DNA from: Liquidambar formosana
Lineage: Eukaryota > Streptophyta > Magnoliopsida > Saxifragales > Altingiaceae
NCBI GenBank assembly: GCA_039720395.1
Contig: CM077824.1
Coordinates: 32,142,759-32,206,758 of the forward strand
Direction: 5' to 3'
DNA: 64,000 bases
Shown: piece after piece, positions 22,122 through 34,411 of the stretch
How positions within the stretch are numbered: position 1 is the first letter of the stretch
Layout: the number at the start of each line of letters is the position of its first letter
Notes under the pieces: model-generated
What the model was told of the DNA's origin: nothing
The model's database searches: none
The model's input: the letters and a program-made list of their open reading frames with translations, nothing else
Position numbers and translations under genes: made by a program

Positions 22122-23871
22122 TGTTCGTGGGGGAAATCGACGTGGAGTCAATAGGGCCCACATGGGTCATAGTCCATGGAGGTTGGCCATGCGAAGTGGC
22201 TAGATAGCTGTTGGAATTATAATAGGCCATCCCGGAGGGGGGTCGTCGACATAGGACCCCTTGGAAGGGATTGTTGGTGGATCGACATGGAGGAAAGCTG
22301 ATAATAGTAGGAAGTTCCTCGGAGAGGAACTTCGTCTTTAACTGTGTAAAGTGAGGGGATGGTTGGAGCGACCAAGTCGGAGGAGAGAGAGAAGCAGCCT
22401 GATAGCAGTGTGAGGGAAATGAGAGGGCAGTGAGGTCTGCGACCTCGAGGCGTAATTGCAGCCGGAGGGTTCTAGTCCAATAGAACCTTGGAGATATATT
22501 TGGAGGAAAGGTAAGGAAGTGGGGTCGACCCGCCTTCCTTCCTTGGTGGTGATCCGATCCCGTTGTGGGGTTTTGGATGTCATGGTGGTATGTTGGATGG
22601 TATTGATGATGGTGGTGATGTTGGATAAGTGATAGTGGTTAAGGTGGAGTGTTGGAATGTTGGTATGTTAGAAGGTTGAGGCAGAAGGCCTTAGTGGTGG
22701 GTCGCCGAGTTGGTGTGTTGGCTCACCAGGTTTCACTTGGTTTCGTCCCCTTCTCCTCCCTTGATCCCCCTTCCTTCTCTTGGTCTCCCCCGAGAATGGG
22801 GGCAAAGATGGCCTTTTATAGTGGTGGAGTCTAGGATAACCTAGCAGGGTGAGTAGGGTAGGTGGGTAGGTAGGGTAATGGGGGCAGTAGGCCTAGGCTC
22901 ACAATAGGCCTGTTGCGGTGATGCCGTGTGCATGGTCACCCATACCGTGTCAGACCAGGCGACCATGCCGTGTCAGACGGTGATGTGACCGGTCGCGTTC
23001 CCTCAACTGCCATCAGACTGACTAAGGCAGGTTCGCTGATTCCCAATACCATGGGAGCGACCCGTACCTTAGAGAACCTTCTCTCTAGCCACCAAACCAA
23101 GATCCTCCAACCATCCCAATGAGAACCTAGGTCAAGGTCGACGACCTTGCCCAAACACCAAGCTCAAGATTGAGCTCCCCAGGTACTGCCCGACCTGGGC
23201 AGGCATGGCGCCAGGGTGTAGTGCCACTATGGCACTCCAAGTGGACCGTGTCAGGCCGACAACTTGGCTCCCGCTGCGCGATGCAGCAGGCATCCGACCC
23301 GAAGGGGGCACGAGGACCCACCCCGAGATAGCTCGGGCAACTCGACAAAGGAGGCATCCATCCGGAGATGGGCAGCCTCGATGAGCTGTGACGTACTCAC
23401 CGAGGGTACTTAAGCCAAAGAAGGCACTAAGCAAGAGCTATGCCGAAGGCCACTGGCGACTTATGATTGGCGAGCTATACCATAGGCTAATAGCGACTTA
23501 AGATGGCGAGTTAAGCATCCTTCCGGAGAAGGGCATCTCCGACAAGGGAGGTAACCATTCGGAGATGGGTGAGATATGCCATAGGCTGATAGCGACTTAA
23601 GATGGCGATATCGGAGTCGACCTTGGTACCATCGCGAGGCGAGGTAAAGGCAATAAACAATATCGGTGACCTCGTAGGGCGAGATCGGCGACCTTCTGAG
23701 AGGTATGTGAGATATGGTGCCTTAGAATATTAGGAATGAGGCCACGTCACTAAAGTAGTGGGCATGTGTCAAGTGCGGCATCAGGCCATATGGCGACCTT
23801 CCATTGGATTGGAAGGTCACGTGGCAGCTTATCATCGATCTGACGTGGTTGATGCGATCTATGTATAAACA
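22122..23871. mobile_element. Solo LTR, about 1.75 kb
   Basis: The block starts TGTTCGTGGGGG and ends TATAAACA (TG...CA). It is flanked by the 5-bp direct repeat ATGGT (22117-22121 and 23872-23876), the signature of an LTR retrotransposon insertion. It is much more GC-rich than its surroundings, with internal short repeats (GCGACTTAAGATGGCGA near 23470 and 23590). There are no gag-pol frames, so it is best read as a solo LTR left by recombination. Its length suggests a Ty3/gypsy-type element, which is inference. Confidence 0.8.
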
Positions 23872-24095
23872 ATGGTTAAAATAGGGAAAGTGTTTCAATT
23901 TTTAAAATCTTGTAACTTGCAATATACACATTAATTTATATCTATTCTAATACTATAAAAGAGAGTTTTTGGTGAGATCAGCAAATGTTGAGTTGGTAGT
24001 CCAATAACCCTTCCCTCTTCAATCCTTAATTCTTCTTCACTTTGGGCCCACATTTCATATTATTTATGATGTCAGCATCTTACTCCCTTACGACC

Positions 24096-24792
24096 TGTTC
24101 GAACAATCTACAAAATAAACAATGTTAATAGTAACATAAATTTACAGAATGATTAATAGAACAATATAAATATAATCTATGCAACAATAATCCATGTAGA
24201 GAGAATATAAATAGAACAAAAATAAATATATATACTATTAAATTAAACAAAATCAAACAGTATAAAAATGACAGAAAATAGCCTGGAGTTATAAAGAGGC
24301 ACGTAGTCACTATCCTAAAGTCGTATACACCTCTCCACGTGTGAGTATTGGCAGTGGTACACAGCTCTATGATACAATCCTATTCCTCATAAGCTGTCTG
24401 ATCTGTAGCGCACGCGTACAGCAGACGAGGTGTCAAGAATGTATCGAATCACTCAAAATATATTATAGAAAATAGTGAAAAAAGAACCAAGAGAGTCTGA
24501 TAGCAAGAAGAAAGAGATATTTGTAGAGAACAGTTTGTGTTTCTATATGTGCAATGGATAAAACGTTCTGGTTAAATAAGCCCTATAAACCTTACAGAGT
24601 GTTCCTCTATTAAATTATATTACCGTTGGGTAATAAACTTAAATACAAAAATGATAACTGTTGACTCTTAAAGAAGATAATAAACCAATTAAATAAATTA
24701 TTAAAACTGTTAAGAATATTTCAACCAAAAAAGGCAATATATAAAATAAATAAGTTTTGAAACTTTTCTATTAATATACATAAAATTTAACA
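24096..24792. mobile_element. Candidate solo LTR nested in the Helitron
   Basis: It starts TGTTCGAACA and ends AATTTAACA. The flanks CGACC (24091-24095) and CGGCC (24793-24797) match at four of five bases. A TATA-like CTATAAACC lies inside near 24580. The imperfect duplication keeps this tentative. Confidence 0.4.
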
Positions 24793-24957
24793 CGGCCTTC
24801 TCCTTTTCTCTCTCCAAACAAACACCTCCTCTATTTCAATCTCCCCTGTCCTTTCCCATCTACCCTTCAAGTAGGTCCCATGGACATGTGCTTTCAAAAT
24901 TCAAAAGCTTCCTCCCTTGCAGCTTGGATGGGTAAGTTCCATTTCGATATTCAAAAG

Positions 24958-24992
<35 letters not shown>

Positions 24993-25272
24993 ATTCACAC
25001 AAGCTTCCACAATACCCATAAGGCCATAATGCCATAAACACATTTGTAGCTCTCCTCTCTCTCTCACACTTACCCAAACTCCTACAATGCCCATGAATTC
25101 ATGTCTATTGCAGAGTAGATGAAAAGAACAAAGGACAATGAGGCAATAAGCAATGTAGGAGCTGGGTATGATCTCTCCCTCATAGACCTAGCCTGTTCAT
25201 CCATCCTTTCATTATTTTATTTTTTTTAATTTTTTTTTTCAACAAACAAAGAGAGGGTTTTGGTTTGAGTGA

Positions 25273-25738
25273 GGCTATTGCCACCACGTAAAGTACTTAA
25301 AGCCTCCATTAGTTTACACTTTTTGAGGTTTTATAAAAAATATAAAAGGTTTTTACGAAAATTAATCGCAGTGTTCACTAAAAAACATCATTCTAAACAA
25401 TTTTGTAGAATAAATTTTTTCCAAAATCTATCATTTAAGCATATTTTTTGGCCATTTAGAATTTCTATTTCATTTTCTATGAAAAATTGCCAAAAAGTCT
25501 ACTTAAATGATAGATTTTGGAAAAACTTTCTGTACAAAGTTGTCTATAATGATGTTTTCTAGTAGGCTATATGATTAGTTTTCATAAAATTATTTTTATG
25601 TTTTTCATAAAACCTTAAAAATATAAATTAAATGGGGGACTTTGACGTAGCAGAAAGCGTATGAAAGAAAAAAGGGCACCGCGGTCTTAACTTCTGTCCT
25701 ACATCAGGCTTAGAGTATTTTATGTGGTGATAATAGCC
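25273..25738. mobile_element. Palindromic MITE, GGCTATTGCCACCAC family
   Basis: The left end GGCTATTGCCACCACGTAAA pairs with the right end TTTATGTGGTGATAATAGCC. A possible 3-bp duplication TGA lies at 25270-25272 and 25739-25741. The interior is palindromic, for example AAAATCTATCATTTAAG facing CTTAAATGATAGATTTT. It is the same family as 7224-7633. Confidence 0.72.
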
Positions 25739-26001
25739 TGACCCTTTTTGTTTTTGTTCATGGTGGTTTGTATATAAAGGTTTGAAATCTACTTGCAAAA
25801 GTGCTAGGATGGGATCATTTTGGTAAGCCATTGTTCTGAAATTTTCCTTTAATATGTGTGTGTGATTTTAAGATATATGTGAATATAAAAATGTTATTTG
25901 TGATTCATCTCTAGAGTTTAGGGCGCCAAGATCAAAGCATATAGCTTCAAAGATGATGTTACTAGGTTCCAATTCCCGCGCATTGCACAAATCTTTACTA
26001 G

Positions 26002-26662
26002 TATATGTATATTTAAAACCTAGTCGTCCATATCTTCGAAACAAAATTCATATTATTTAAGTAATTATTAAAAAAATTGAAATTATAAAAATTTATAGTT
26101 TGGCATAGTCCACTTTGTAAAACTATAAAATTTTACTATTTGTCAGTCTTAAAAAAAAAACACTAATACTTCAATTTTTAAAAACTTATAACTTGTAATA
26201 TACACACTCGTTTTAAAAAAAATAAATAAATAAATTATATTTTTAGAACCTACTCATCTAAATCTTCAAAACAAGATTCATATTGTTTAAGTAATTATTA
26301 CAAAAATTGAAACTGTAAAATTTTATTGTTTAGCTCGGTCCAATATAATACTTCATAAAATTGTAAAATTTTGCAATTTGGCCTCGTCTACTTCGTAAAA
26401 TTGTAAAATTTTACTATTTGTCATTGTAAAAAGAATCATTAAACAGTAACTTTATTGTTCTAATAGTCTTTTTCTTAAATAAATAAATAAAGTAATAAAA
26501 AAAAAATATTGTTCTTAGGGCAAATCCAAATTATTTCCCAGTGATTGCATTTTTTTTTTCTTTTTATTTTTTAATTTTATTTTTTTTTTTTTGGGTAAAG
26601 GTAAGATAGGGAAAGGAAAAAGGTATGAATGCATATCAACATCATTGAACGTGTTTGCTATA
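26002..26662. other. AT-rich DNA with an approximate tandem duplication
   Basis: Two related blocks (about 26030-26170 and 26240-26420) share AAACAAGATTCATATT, TTTAAGTAATTATTA and TTTGTCATT/TTTGTCAGT. A third partial copy flanks the Helitron at 23877-23940. No gene is seen. Confidence 0.55.
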
Positions 26663-27069
26663 CATTAAAATGCCTATGCGACTTTTAAAGACGCAAAACC
26701 TGTTTATATATCAATCATAACAACCCCTCCGTCTACCCGATGTAGGACAAGGTTCTACCAAGATAGAAAAGGAAGAAAGTCACAAGACCACACGTTGGCA
26801 TTAAAATGCCTATGCGACTTTAAAGACGCAAAACTTGTTTATATATCACTCATAACAACCCCTCCGTCTACCCGATGTAAGACAAGGTTCTACCAAGATA
26901 GAAAAAGGAGAAAGCCACAAGACCACACGTTGGCATTAAAATGCCTATGTGACTTTTAAAGACGCAAAACCTGTTTATATATCACTCATAACAACCCCTC
27001 TGTCTACCCGATGTAGGACAAGGTTCTACCAAGATAGAAAAAGGAGAAAGTCACAAGACCACACGTTGG
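26663..27069. repeat. 136-bp unit in three tandem copies
   Basis: Units start with CATTAAAATGCCTATGYGAC at 26663, 26799 and 26934. They include TATATATCA, ACAACCCCTCYGTCTACCCG and ACAAGACCACACGTTGG. The copies differ at only a few bases, so the expansion is recent. A diverged fourth partial unit may follow (27110-27200). Confidence 0.88.
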
Positions 27070-27434
27070 CATGACTAAATCAAAGTAATGAAGTATAGCA
27101 TAAGATCGACAAGCACGCTATACTCTAAAAACCTAGATGACTTTAGAGATTAGGAACTCTTCTTATATATCACTCCTAACACACACTACCAAATATCAGA
27201 TAAGATTCCTCTTAATGATTGCAAATAATAACAAACTAAACATTAACTTTATATAATCGACAAAAATGGTGTACTTTATTAAATTTCACTAAAATTAACC
27301 AAAATTAACTATTTTTTCACAATAAAGACCAAAGCCCTTTAGTAAATTGAAAAAAAAATTTAATTATCTAAAATTTTATAAAAAAGTTTTTTTGAATGAT
27401 TGCACAAGCGCTCACAAGCGCCACTAGCGACATG
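27070..27434. other. Spacer between tandem repeat and hAT element
   Basis: AT-rich sequence with a possible degenerate repeat unit at 27110-27200. Nothing else is recognisable. Confidence 0.45.
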
Positions 27435-27442
27435 TCCATCCA

Positions 27443-27907
27443 CAGGGGCGAAGGCAGAAATTCTGTTCAGGTGAGGCAAATTTACCAACAGCCAACAATC
27501 GATGATGATTGGCTTAGAAACATTGTCTCCTTGGCTCCTTACTTCCGGCAACATTTCTAATACTATAAAAGGGACCTAAGGGAAAGTGAGCTACCATGTT
27601 AGGGTTGGGCCCTTGGGGATCTTTCAATGGAAGAGAGAGAAGTGTTTGAACTTTGAAACTTTCAAGGAGTTGTTACATTGCATACAATTGTGTGTAAGAA
27701 TATTAAATATTTTTAAAAAATAATAAAGATTTGACAAATCTGACAAATCTTGCACGCAACAATAGATGGATCGAGATTTGACAAATCTCCTTCTATTAGT
27801 AATCATTTGGACTCAATCTCCAAATGAGGCATAGTGTATAATAAAAAATTCAGAAAAGTTGAGGGTGGGCGTCTGCCTCCCCTGGTGCTAACGTCGCTTC
27901 GCCCCTG
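27443..27907. mobile_element. Non-autonomous hAT element
   Basis: The inverted termini are CAGGGGCGAAGGC and, on the right, GCTTCGCCCCTG. They are flanked by a perfect 8-bp duplication TCCATCCA (27435-27442 and 27908-27915). These are hallmark hAT features. The 465-bp element has no transposase frame. Its interior contains a Helitron-5'-like TCTAATACTATAAAAGG near 27557. Confidence 0.85.
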
Positions 27908-27915
27908 TCCATCCA

Positions 27916-29187
27916 ACACCATAAACTCTATTCCTGTCAAATGTTTCCAACTTAATTTCGTGGATGATTTTGGACCCTAACTGTAAGAGCCAAGTGGAAA
28001 AAGAAATCTCCGACGCGGATGAATTTCGTTGGGCCAATGGACAGAATGAACACGTGCCTATGTCCTTTTTTATTATAGCCCTTGAACGTGAGCAGATGTG
28101 GGTTGACAAATTGGTCCCATTGAATCGACAAATTTGACGTTTCCAGCATGGTTTAAGCTTCTAGAAAGGTAGACTTTTAAGAAGAGAGAGTTATGGGCAT
28201 TACCTGATCCACGGTCTCAATAATGGCTCACGGATCCAGACCAAAAACATTGTAAATCCATGGGTTTGCAACATGTCATGGCCTCGTAAATTTTCTATTT
28301 TCCTTGGTTTGATAAGCGTGGCTTCAAAAACATGGCCAAATTCAAATGCAAGGGGTCGTCGGCGAGATGGAGCTAGTGACTAGTGAGGGTTTAATATGGC
28401 CTTTTAGGTCTATCAGAAATTTAACCTCCATTAACACCATTTAACTCACCCTTTTGATAGGGAGTGTCGGCGTATTTTCAGAAAATAAAAGGGATGCAAT
28501 ATGTTTGATGGGAAACACAGGGGTGTAAATGTAACTTACTCATTTATGGTTGGCTATTACGGAGTATCTAATTCCGTGTTGTGTCCAGCCAATTAAAACG
28601 TCAACCTCGTACACCGAACAAAGACAGTGACTTGTCTCCACACCGTGATGAAAGCGACTGAGGATGACGGCTTCAGCGGAGAACAAATGCCTTGCCTTTT
28701 GCTAAAAATAACTGCTTTCTATCTACTCTCAGAAAAAGGCTTGCCCTGAATAGGAGTGAGTGAGTAAGCGCCAATGGCGTTTTGCCCATGGCCATGTGCT
28801 ATTTTTGGGAGAGATTCAGAGTTTGATACATTAACCCAAAAAAGGGGTGAGCATGGGGACCCTAGCCACTCCAATTGAGGGGTTATGAACCAGGTCCCTA
28901 TGTCAGCACATACGGGCATATGGCCTATTTTTGGGATAAGCAAGGTGCTTCTCAACTACAGCTTTCAAGTTTCAAAATTAAAATCCAGATTAATTCATTC
29001 AATATTTGGTCCATAACAATGCAATACTATGTTCCAGTAGAGGTACAAGCAATTGGAACACCATAAATTCAATTTAGGCCATGGGTCATCATAACATCAA
29101 AAGAAAATCAAGACAATAGGACAAAAAAAAAAAAAAAAAAAAACAACAACAACAACAACAAAAAATCGAGATGACACCAAGCCAGTC
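27916..29187. other. 3' flank of the first intact dehydrogenase gene
   Basis: No gene is seen. The part from about 28720 to 29187 is homologous to the 3' flank of the next gene (about 41990-42353), sharing AACCAGGT, GTGCTTCTCAACTAC and ATGTTCCAGTAGAG. An A-run followed by (CAA)n lies at 29127-29162. The homology shows that 3' flanks were duplicated along with the genes. Confidence 0.6.
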
Positions 29188-32100
29188 CTAAGGATTGGTA
29201 GCTGTGAAGCTTTTCCCAATATCAATGACAAAACGATATCGAACATCAGCCTTGGCAAGACGCTCCATAGCTGTGTTCACATAATCCATTGTAATAACCT
29301 CAATGTCTGTCGTTATGTTGTGTTTTGCTGCAAAATCAATCATCTCTTGTGTCTCCTTCATCCCTCCAGTGCAACTCCCAGCTACCATCTTTCTTCCTGC
29401 ATTCACACTTTTTATTAACTCTAGACTCTAAACCAAATTTAAAACAAATAAGGAAAAGAAGAAAAATATCAACAGTACAATTTTATAAGGTCATATACAC
29501 TTACCCACTATCAAAGGAAAGACTGGTAACTCCAGTGGCTTCTCAGGTGCACCCACCATAACAAGTTTGCCATGAGACTTTAACAGGCTAAGCAATGGCA
29601 CAATAGGATGAACAGCAGAGACTGTGTCAATGATGCCATCCATTGTACCCATGGCAGCCTGCACAAATCCAGTATTCATATATATTCCCAATAACAAGAT
29701 AAATTAAATAAGAAATTGCAACAGGGTTAATCTCTGCTTTCTTGCAAGTAATGAACTAGGGAAATATCTTCGGGATAAAATTAACCCCTAAATGTAAAAT
29801 CTATGGAAGTAAAAATGTGAGGAGCGACAATTATAGGGATTGCAAAATGGCAATTGAGCAGATGAGAACCTATTCTTTACCTGCATCTGGTCTGGGTCAC
29901 GGCTAACCAAAAATGAGTCAGCGCCAAGATGTTCCATAGCTTCCTTCTTCTTGCTAGGGGATGTACTAATTACTGTCACTTTCAACCCGAACGCCTTCGC
30001 GAATTTCACGGCCACATGACCAAGCCCACCAAGGCCTACCACGCCTACGTGCATTCCTGGTTCAGTTAATCCATAATATTTTAAGGGACTGTATACTGTG
30101 ATCCCAGCACAAAGTAGTGGTGCACCGGCATCGAGTGGTAGGTTATCAGGAAAGCGAATGCAGAAGTGCTCCTTGGCGACCATCACGTCAGAGTAGCCTC
30201 CATATGTGATGGTTCCATCATCGTAAGTGGAACCACAGGTGAGTATCATTTTGGGACAATAATTCTCAAGGTCACTGGAACAGCTTTCGCAAGAGTGGCA
30301 CGCTCCAACCATGTACCCAACGCCCACTCTATCTCCTACTCTGAATTTCTCAACCTTGCTCCCTACTTCTGTCACTATCCCGACTATCTCGTGCCTGCGC
30401 AAGCCAAGGTTCTAAATGTTATGGCATATTTCAGTTATTTTGGAATTTCGATGGCGGGGCTACATTGGTAGCAAGAGGAGTGTGGGACTATGACATTAAA
30501 TGCCTCTAAGACCTAAAGAGAGATTCTTTTGTTAGCACATAATAGGAATTTTTAGGTAGCGTTGTAGCCTACACATGTTCTGTTGGGTGACTTGGGTCAA
30601 TCTTTGATTAAATTGGGTGTTAATTTTTGTACAAAGATACTGAATTCTGAAACTCAATGGGTAACCTATATTCAAATTTAAACTTCTAAAAAAAAGGGAA
30701 TAAACAATGGGTAACTACATTCAAATTAAACTAGCTTCTAAAAAAAAAGGAATAAAGTTATAAAATTTCTCCCCAGTAATGCACTTGTGGTATGAGCAGA
30801 GAGAAAGTCTTGACACAATTTATAAATTATAATAGGTCCTTCACTTAAAAATCTACACAATAAAGTAAAGTTCTAAATACAGACTGACTTTTTATTGAAG
30901 TGCTCACCATAAGTTCTGACCTTTTATAATTCAAAAATTACACTATGGTTGGATGGATAAATAAATTTCTCAAACCTAATTTCTTACCACTAAGTGCAAA
31001 TCTGTGGAGCACTCTTGTAATCTTGTTTTGATTTCTTGAGAACGTACACAAGTGCACCTTAGAACTATACTTCTAAAAAATTATATAAATAAATAAATTT
31101 ACAATTTTGTTATGCCCTTTTTATCCTGTGGTTAAAATTAACTAAGGTGAAAACAAAGCACACATTTTATAAATAGACCCATCAAATCTTAGGGCCTAGA
31201 ACATACCATCTCATCAAAATCCCACGTCCGGAGCCATTTGACAATTAGTGTATTGATGCAGCAGCGGAAAATACGCGGTCGAGACTAGCTCACCAAAAAA
31301 CAAACAAGCTTCCACCAATCTGTTGATTGTCGCAAGAACAATGCCAGATAGTAGGCAACCACAATCAATATTCTCTCAAGAACACGAAAGTAGGAAAATA
31401 AAAGAGAACTCTCTCTCTCAATATTATTAATCAAATAATCAACTTAACACCCTTTGCCATAAGGTTTACATCCCTTTATATAGAGAACTAATAAGAAAAA
31501 CCTAGTTCTACTAGAAAAAGACAACCTAGTTCTACTAGAACAAGTAAGAAGAAAAACCTAGTTCTACTAGAACAAGACAATATCAAACTACCTAGGAAAC
31601 AAATTAAATTAAAAGCAATAATTAAATAATAATAATAAAGACTCCTAAAATATCTAAATAAATTAGAATTCCCATTCAGCAGCAAGACGTCCAACAGCTC
31701 ATGGTGAGTATGCCAATGCAATCTGCATCATGTATGCCCACTGGCTCTACCCCTAACTCGATACACAAGGGTTTAATCCACTATTTAGAAATGAGGGGAA
31801 AACATGTAATTCAATCCTCCAAACAGCATTAAACGGCTTTTTTTTTTTATATTTAAAATAATGGAAATGATGAATGACCTATATATAGGTAATATACAGA
31901 GATAGGAGGTAGGACCCACAGGGTGACAGGGGTGTACCACCATGTTTTTTCAGCAAGAAGAAAGCTTTGCTTCCTGGTGAAGTGATCCCATTTCATTATC
32001 CTTTCATAAGTAAATGGAAGGGAACGAAAGAGTAGTACTATGCAGCAATAAGCTTCCTAATTTTTGGAATGTTTTAATTGTTCTAATTCTCTCATGTTTG

Positions 32101-32321
32101 TGGGATTCATCCTCATGAGGATTCATATGAGTATAAATCTGACTTCATGTGAGAGGGTTAAGACAATCAAGACATTACAACATTAGGAGCCATAGGATTT
32201 TCCTTCACCCAATGCATGGATTTCTATGCTTTCAAAGTTATAGTGTGTTATTAATATCAATATTGATAAGGTAACCATGACATTACCAACAACTTCATAA
32301 CATTCAATTATATTGCAGCAC

Positions 32322-32358
<37 letters not shown>

Positions 32359-33011
32359 TATAAGTGTAATTTTGAAAATAAAAGAGACGCATATTTAATT
32401 GTTAAAAACTAATGAGAGTGTAAGTGTAATTTACTTATTATAAAAATGCTTAAGTTGTCATGTTTGTACGATTGTCCTTGGTGAAGCTTTAAAAAAAATA
32501 ATAATAAAAAAAATTGATAAAGAACAGAGCCAACCAATTCATATGGGACCCATCGAATGTCGATGGGTCAGATTTTACTCGATGGTACAATCCCCGAAAA
32601 AAAAGTGCTAGTAACTGATGGGCCTTTTCATGAGCACGACACCAGTCTATGATAAACAAATACGGTGTACCTTTTTATTTTCTACCATGCGTCCACGCCT
32701 GGATAAAGTAGACATCAGGCCAGAAAAAACACAGGTCGTTGCCAATGCTAGAAGGATCGGAGCTCAGTCGCTACTCGCCTACTCGCTAGCATTCCTAAAT
32801 AAAATATTTTGAAAAAAAAAAAAAAAAAAAAGAGGTATTGCTGTTCCTGGGGTTTTCTAGCCTCCTTGGTACTAATTTCCATTGAACCAAAAAGGAAAAA
32901 TGGAAAGAAAAATCAGAAGTGCGTGATGATTAAAATTTAAAATGCTCGTTTAACATTGGATTATACAGATCTTTAACGACAATTGAAAAGGAGAAATAAG
33001 CACCTCGTAAT

Positions 33012-33056
<45 letters not shown>

Positions 33057-33409
33057 AACAACAAAAAAAAAACTTGAGGATCATACCCGGGAACAAGAGG
33101 GTAGGTGGAGGAGCCCCATTCGTTTTTGATGCTGTGAAGATCGGAGTGGCAAATCCCGCAATACAGCACCTTGAACCTTACGTCGTCGTCTCCTGTAGCT
33201 CTGCACAAAGTACACCCGATTTATCTAAACCCCTCCCCCCCAAAAAAAAAGAAAAAAAAAATACCATTATCGCCATCATGATGCTGATGCTTGGGAGAAT
33301 AACAAAATTACCTTCTGGAGAAGTTAAAGGGGGAGAGAACTCCTGATGTGTCTCTAGCTGCCCATCCAAAGGTCTTCACTGGGTGTTCTTCTTCTGCTGA
33401 TTTCGCCAT
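29188..33409 (-). CDS. CAD-like zinc alcohol dehydrogenase, copy C
   Basis: Exons in transcription order: 33312-33409, 33087-33200, 29881-30394, 29505-29658 and 29188-29396. They sum to 1089 nt and 362 residues, with all joins GT-AG and in phase. Catalytic zinc ligands are C47 (YCGICHSD), H72-E73 (PGHE) and C166 (LLCAGIT). Structural zinc cysteines are C103, C106, C109 and C117. The Rossmann motif GLGGLG is at 191-196 and STSPSKK at 214-220, which in this family favours NADP(H). The protein belongs to the cytosolic CAD-like / mannitol dehydrogenase / 8-hydroxygeraniol dehydrogenase group, reversibly reducing aldehydes to alcohols; the substrate is not determined. It is closest to copy D, but has less usual residues such as Y98 in GVGYMVG, C124 in LTCGSTYDD and KEHFC for NERYC. 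Intron 2 (about 2.7 kb) contains a solo LTR. A minisatellite lies just beyond its promoter. Confidence 0.93.
31254..31730. mobile_element. Solo LTR in intron 2 of copy C
   Basis: Starts TGATGCAGCAGCGG and ends ATCTGCATCA, with short inverted ends TGATGCAG/CTGCATCA. The 5-bp duplication TGTAT flanks it (31249-31253 and 31731-31735). The paralogous intron of copy D has one uninterrupted TGTATG at the matching point (near 44398), a natural empty site. An internal TTTATATAG could be the LTR TATA box, and CCTAGTTCTACTAGAA is tandemly repeated at 31498-31575. A copia-type origin is possible. Confidence 0.88.
33015..33053. repeat. (GA)n microsatellite in intron 2 of copy C
   Basis: GA run of about 39 bases, some 35 bases inside the intron from the exon 2 donor. 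Copy D has only a short GAGAGGAG here, so this is an expansion in copy C. Confidence 0.9.
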
Positions 33410-33543
33410 TTTCCGTATTTTAGAGAGAGATAGCCTTCAGATTCTTAGACTGTGGAGGCGAGAGAGGGTGGATTTTGTGCGTCGATGCCTGTCCAGAGAG
33501 AAAGGGTGGTTTTTTTTTTTTTGATAATCTAGAGAAAGGGTGG

Positions 33544-33620
33544 TTAAATAGAACAGAAGAGGGGCTAGGCTGACGTACTCGGTGACCTGAGCGGCTCCGC
33601 TGACGTAGTCGCTGAGCTAA
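33544..33620 (-). promoter_or_regulatory. Promoter of copy C, doubled ACGT element
   Basis: On the minus strand, a TATA-like TATTTAA (33544-33550) lies about 135 bases upstream of the ATG. Two copies of the ACGT element follow, at 33568-33587 (GGTCACCGAGTACGTCAGCC) and about 33598-33617 (GCTCAGCGACTACGTCAGCG). The duplication is shared with copy D, so it predates their split. Confidence 0.6.
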
Positions 33621-33624
33621 GAGT

Positions 33625-33661
33625 AAGAGGAGGAGTAGGAATTTGTCCATTTCTTCTTTTT

Positions 33662-33698
<37 letters not shown>

Positions 33699-33767
33699 CT
33701 TTTAACTACTACCCAATGAATAAATATATGAAAATCAATTGTGAGTAGGAATTTGTCCATTTCTACT

Positions 33768-33808
<41 letters not shown>

Positions 33809-34154
33809 CTTTTAACTACTACCCAATGAATAAATATATGAAAATCAATTGTGAGTATATAGGAATTTGTCCATTTCTTCTTTTATATATATATATATAT
33901 ATAATCTTTTAACTACTACCCAATGAATAAATATATGAAAATCAATTGTGAGTAGGAATTTGTCCATTTCTTCTTTTATATATATATATATATAATCTTT
34001 TAACTACTACCCAATGAATAAATATATGAAAATCAATTGTGAGTAGGAATTTATCCATTTCTTCTTTTTATATATATATATATATAATTTTTTAACTACT
34101 ACCCAATGAATAAATATATGAAAATCAATTGTGAGTAGGAATTTGTCCATTTCT

Positions 34155-34199
<45 letters not shown>

Positions 34200-34265
34200 C
34201 TTTTAACTACTACCCAATGAATAAATATATGAAAATCAATTGTGAGTAGGAATTTGTCCATTTCT

Positions 34266-34298
<33 letters not shown>

Positions 34299-34367
34299 AT
34301 CTTTTAACTACTACCCAATGAATAAATATATAAAAATCAATTGTGAGTAGGAATTTGTCCATTTCTT

Positions 34368-34411
<44 letters not shown>

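Larger units (their letters stand above)
23941..26001 (+). mobile_element. Helitron-like element with nested insertions
   Basis: The 5' end TCTATTCTAATACTATAAAAG follows an A, and the 3' end is CTAG followed by T, matching the Helitron rule of insertion between A and T. Just inside the 3' end, CCCGCGCATTGCAC looks like a decayed terminal hairpin. An apparent related empty site exists at about 26210-26240, where similar flanking sequence (AACTTGTAATATACACAC, AGAACCTACTCATC) is continuous. No Rep/helicase frame is present. Confidence 0.55.

Noticed and set aside
22338..23434. Several open frames in a GC-rich block, considered as a gene or a foreign insert
   Set aside because: The block has LTR ends and a 5-bp target duplication. 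The frames lack any recognised domain and follow from its high GC content.
26663..27069. Regular 136-bp repeats considered as a CRISPR-like array
   Set aside because: The units are contiguous and near-identical, with no short repeat plus variable spacer structure, and the genome is eukaryotic.
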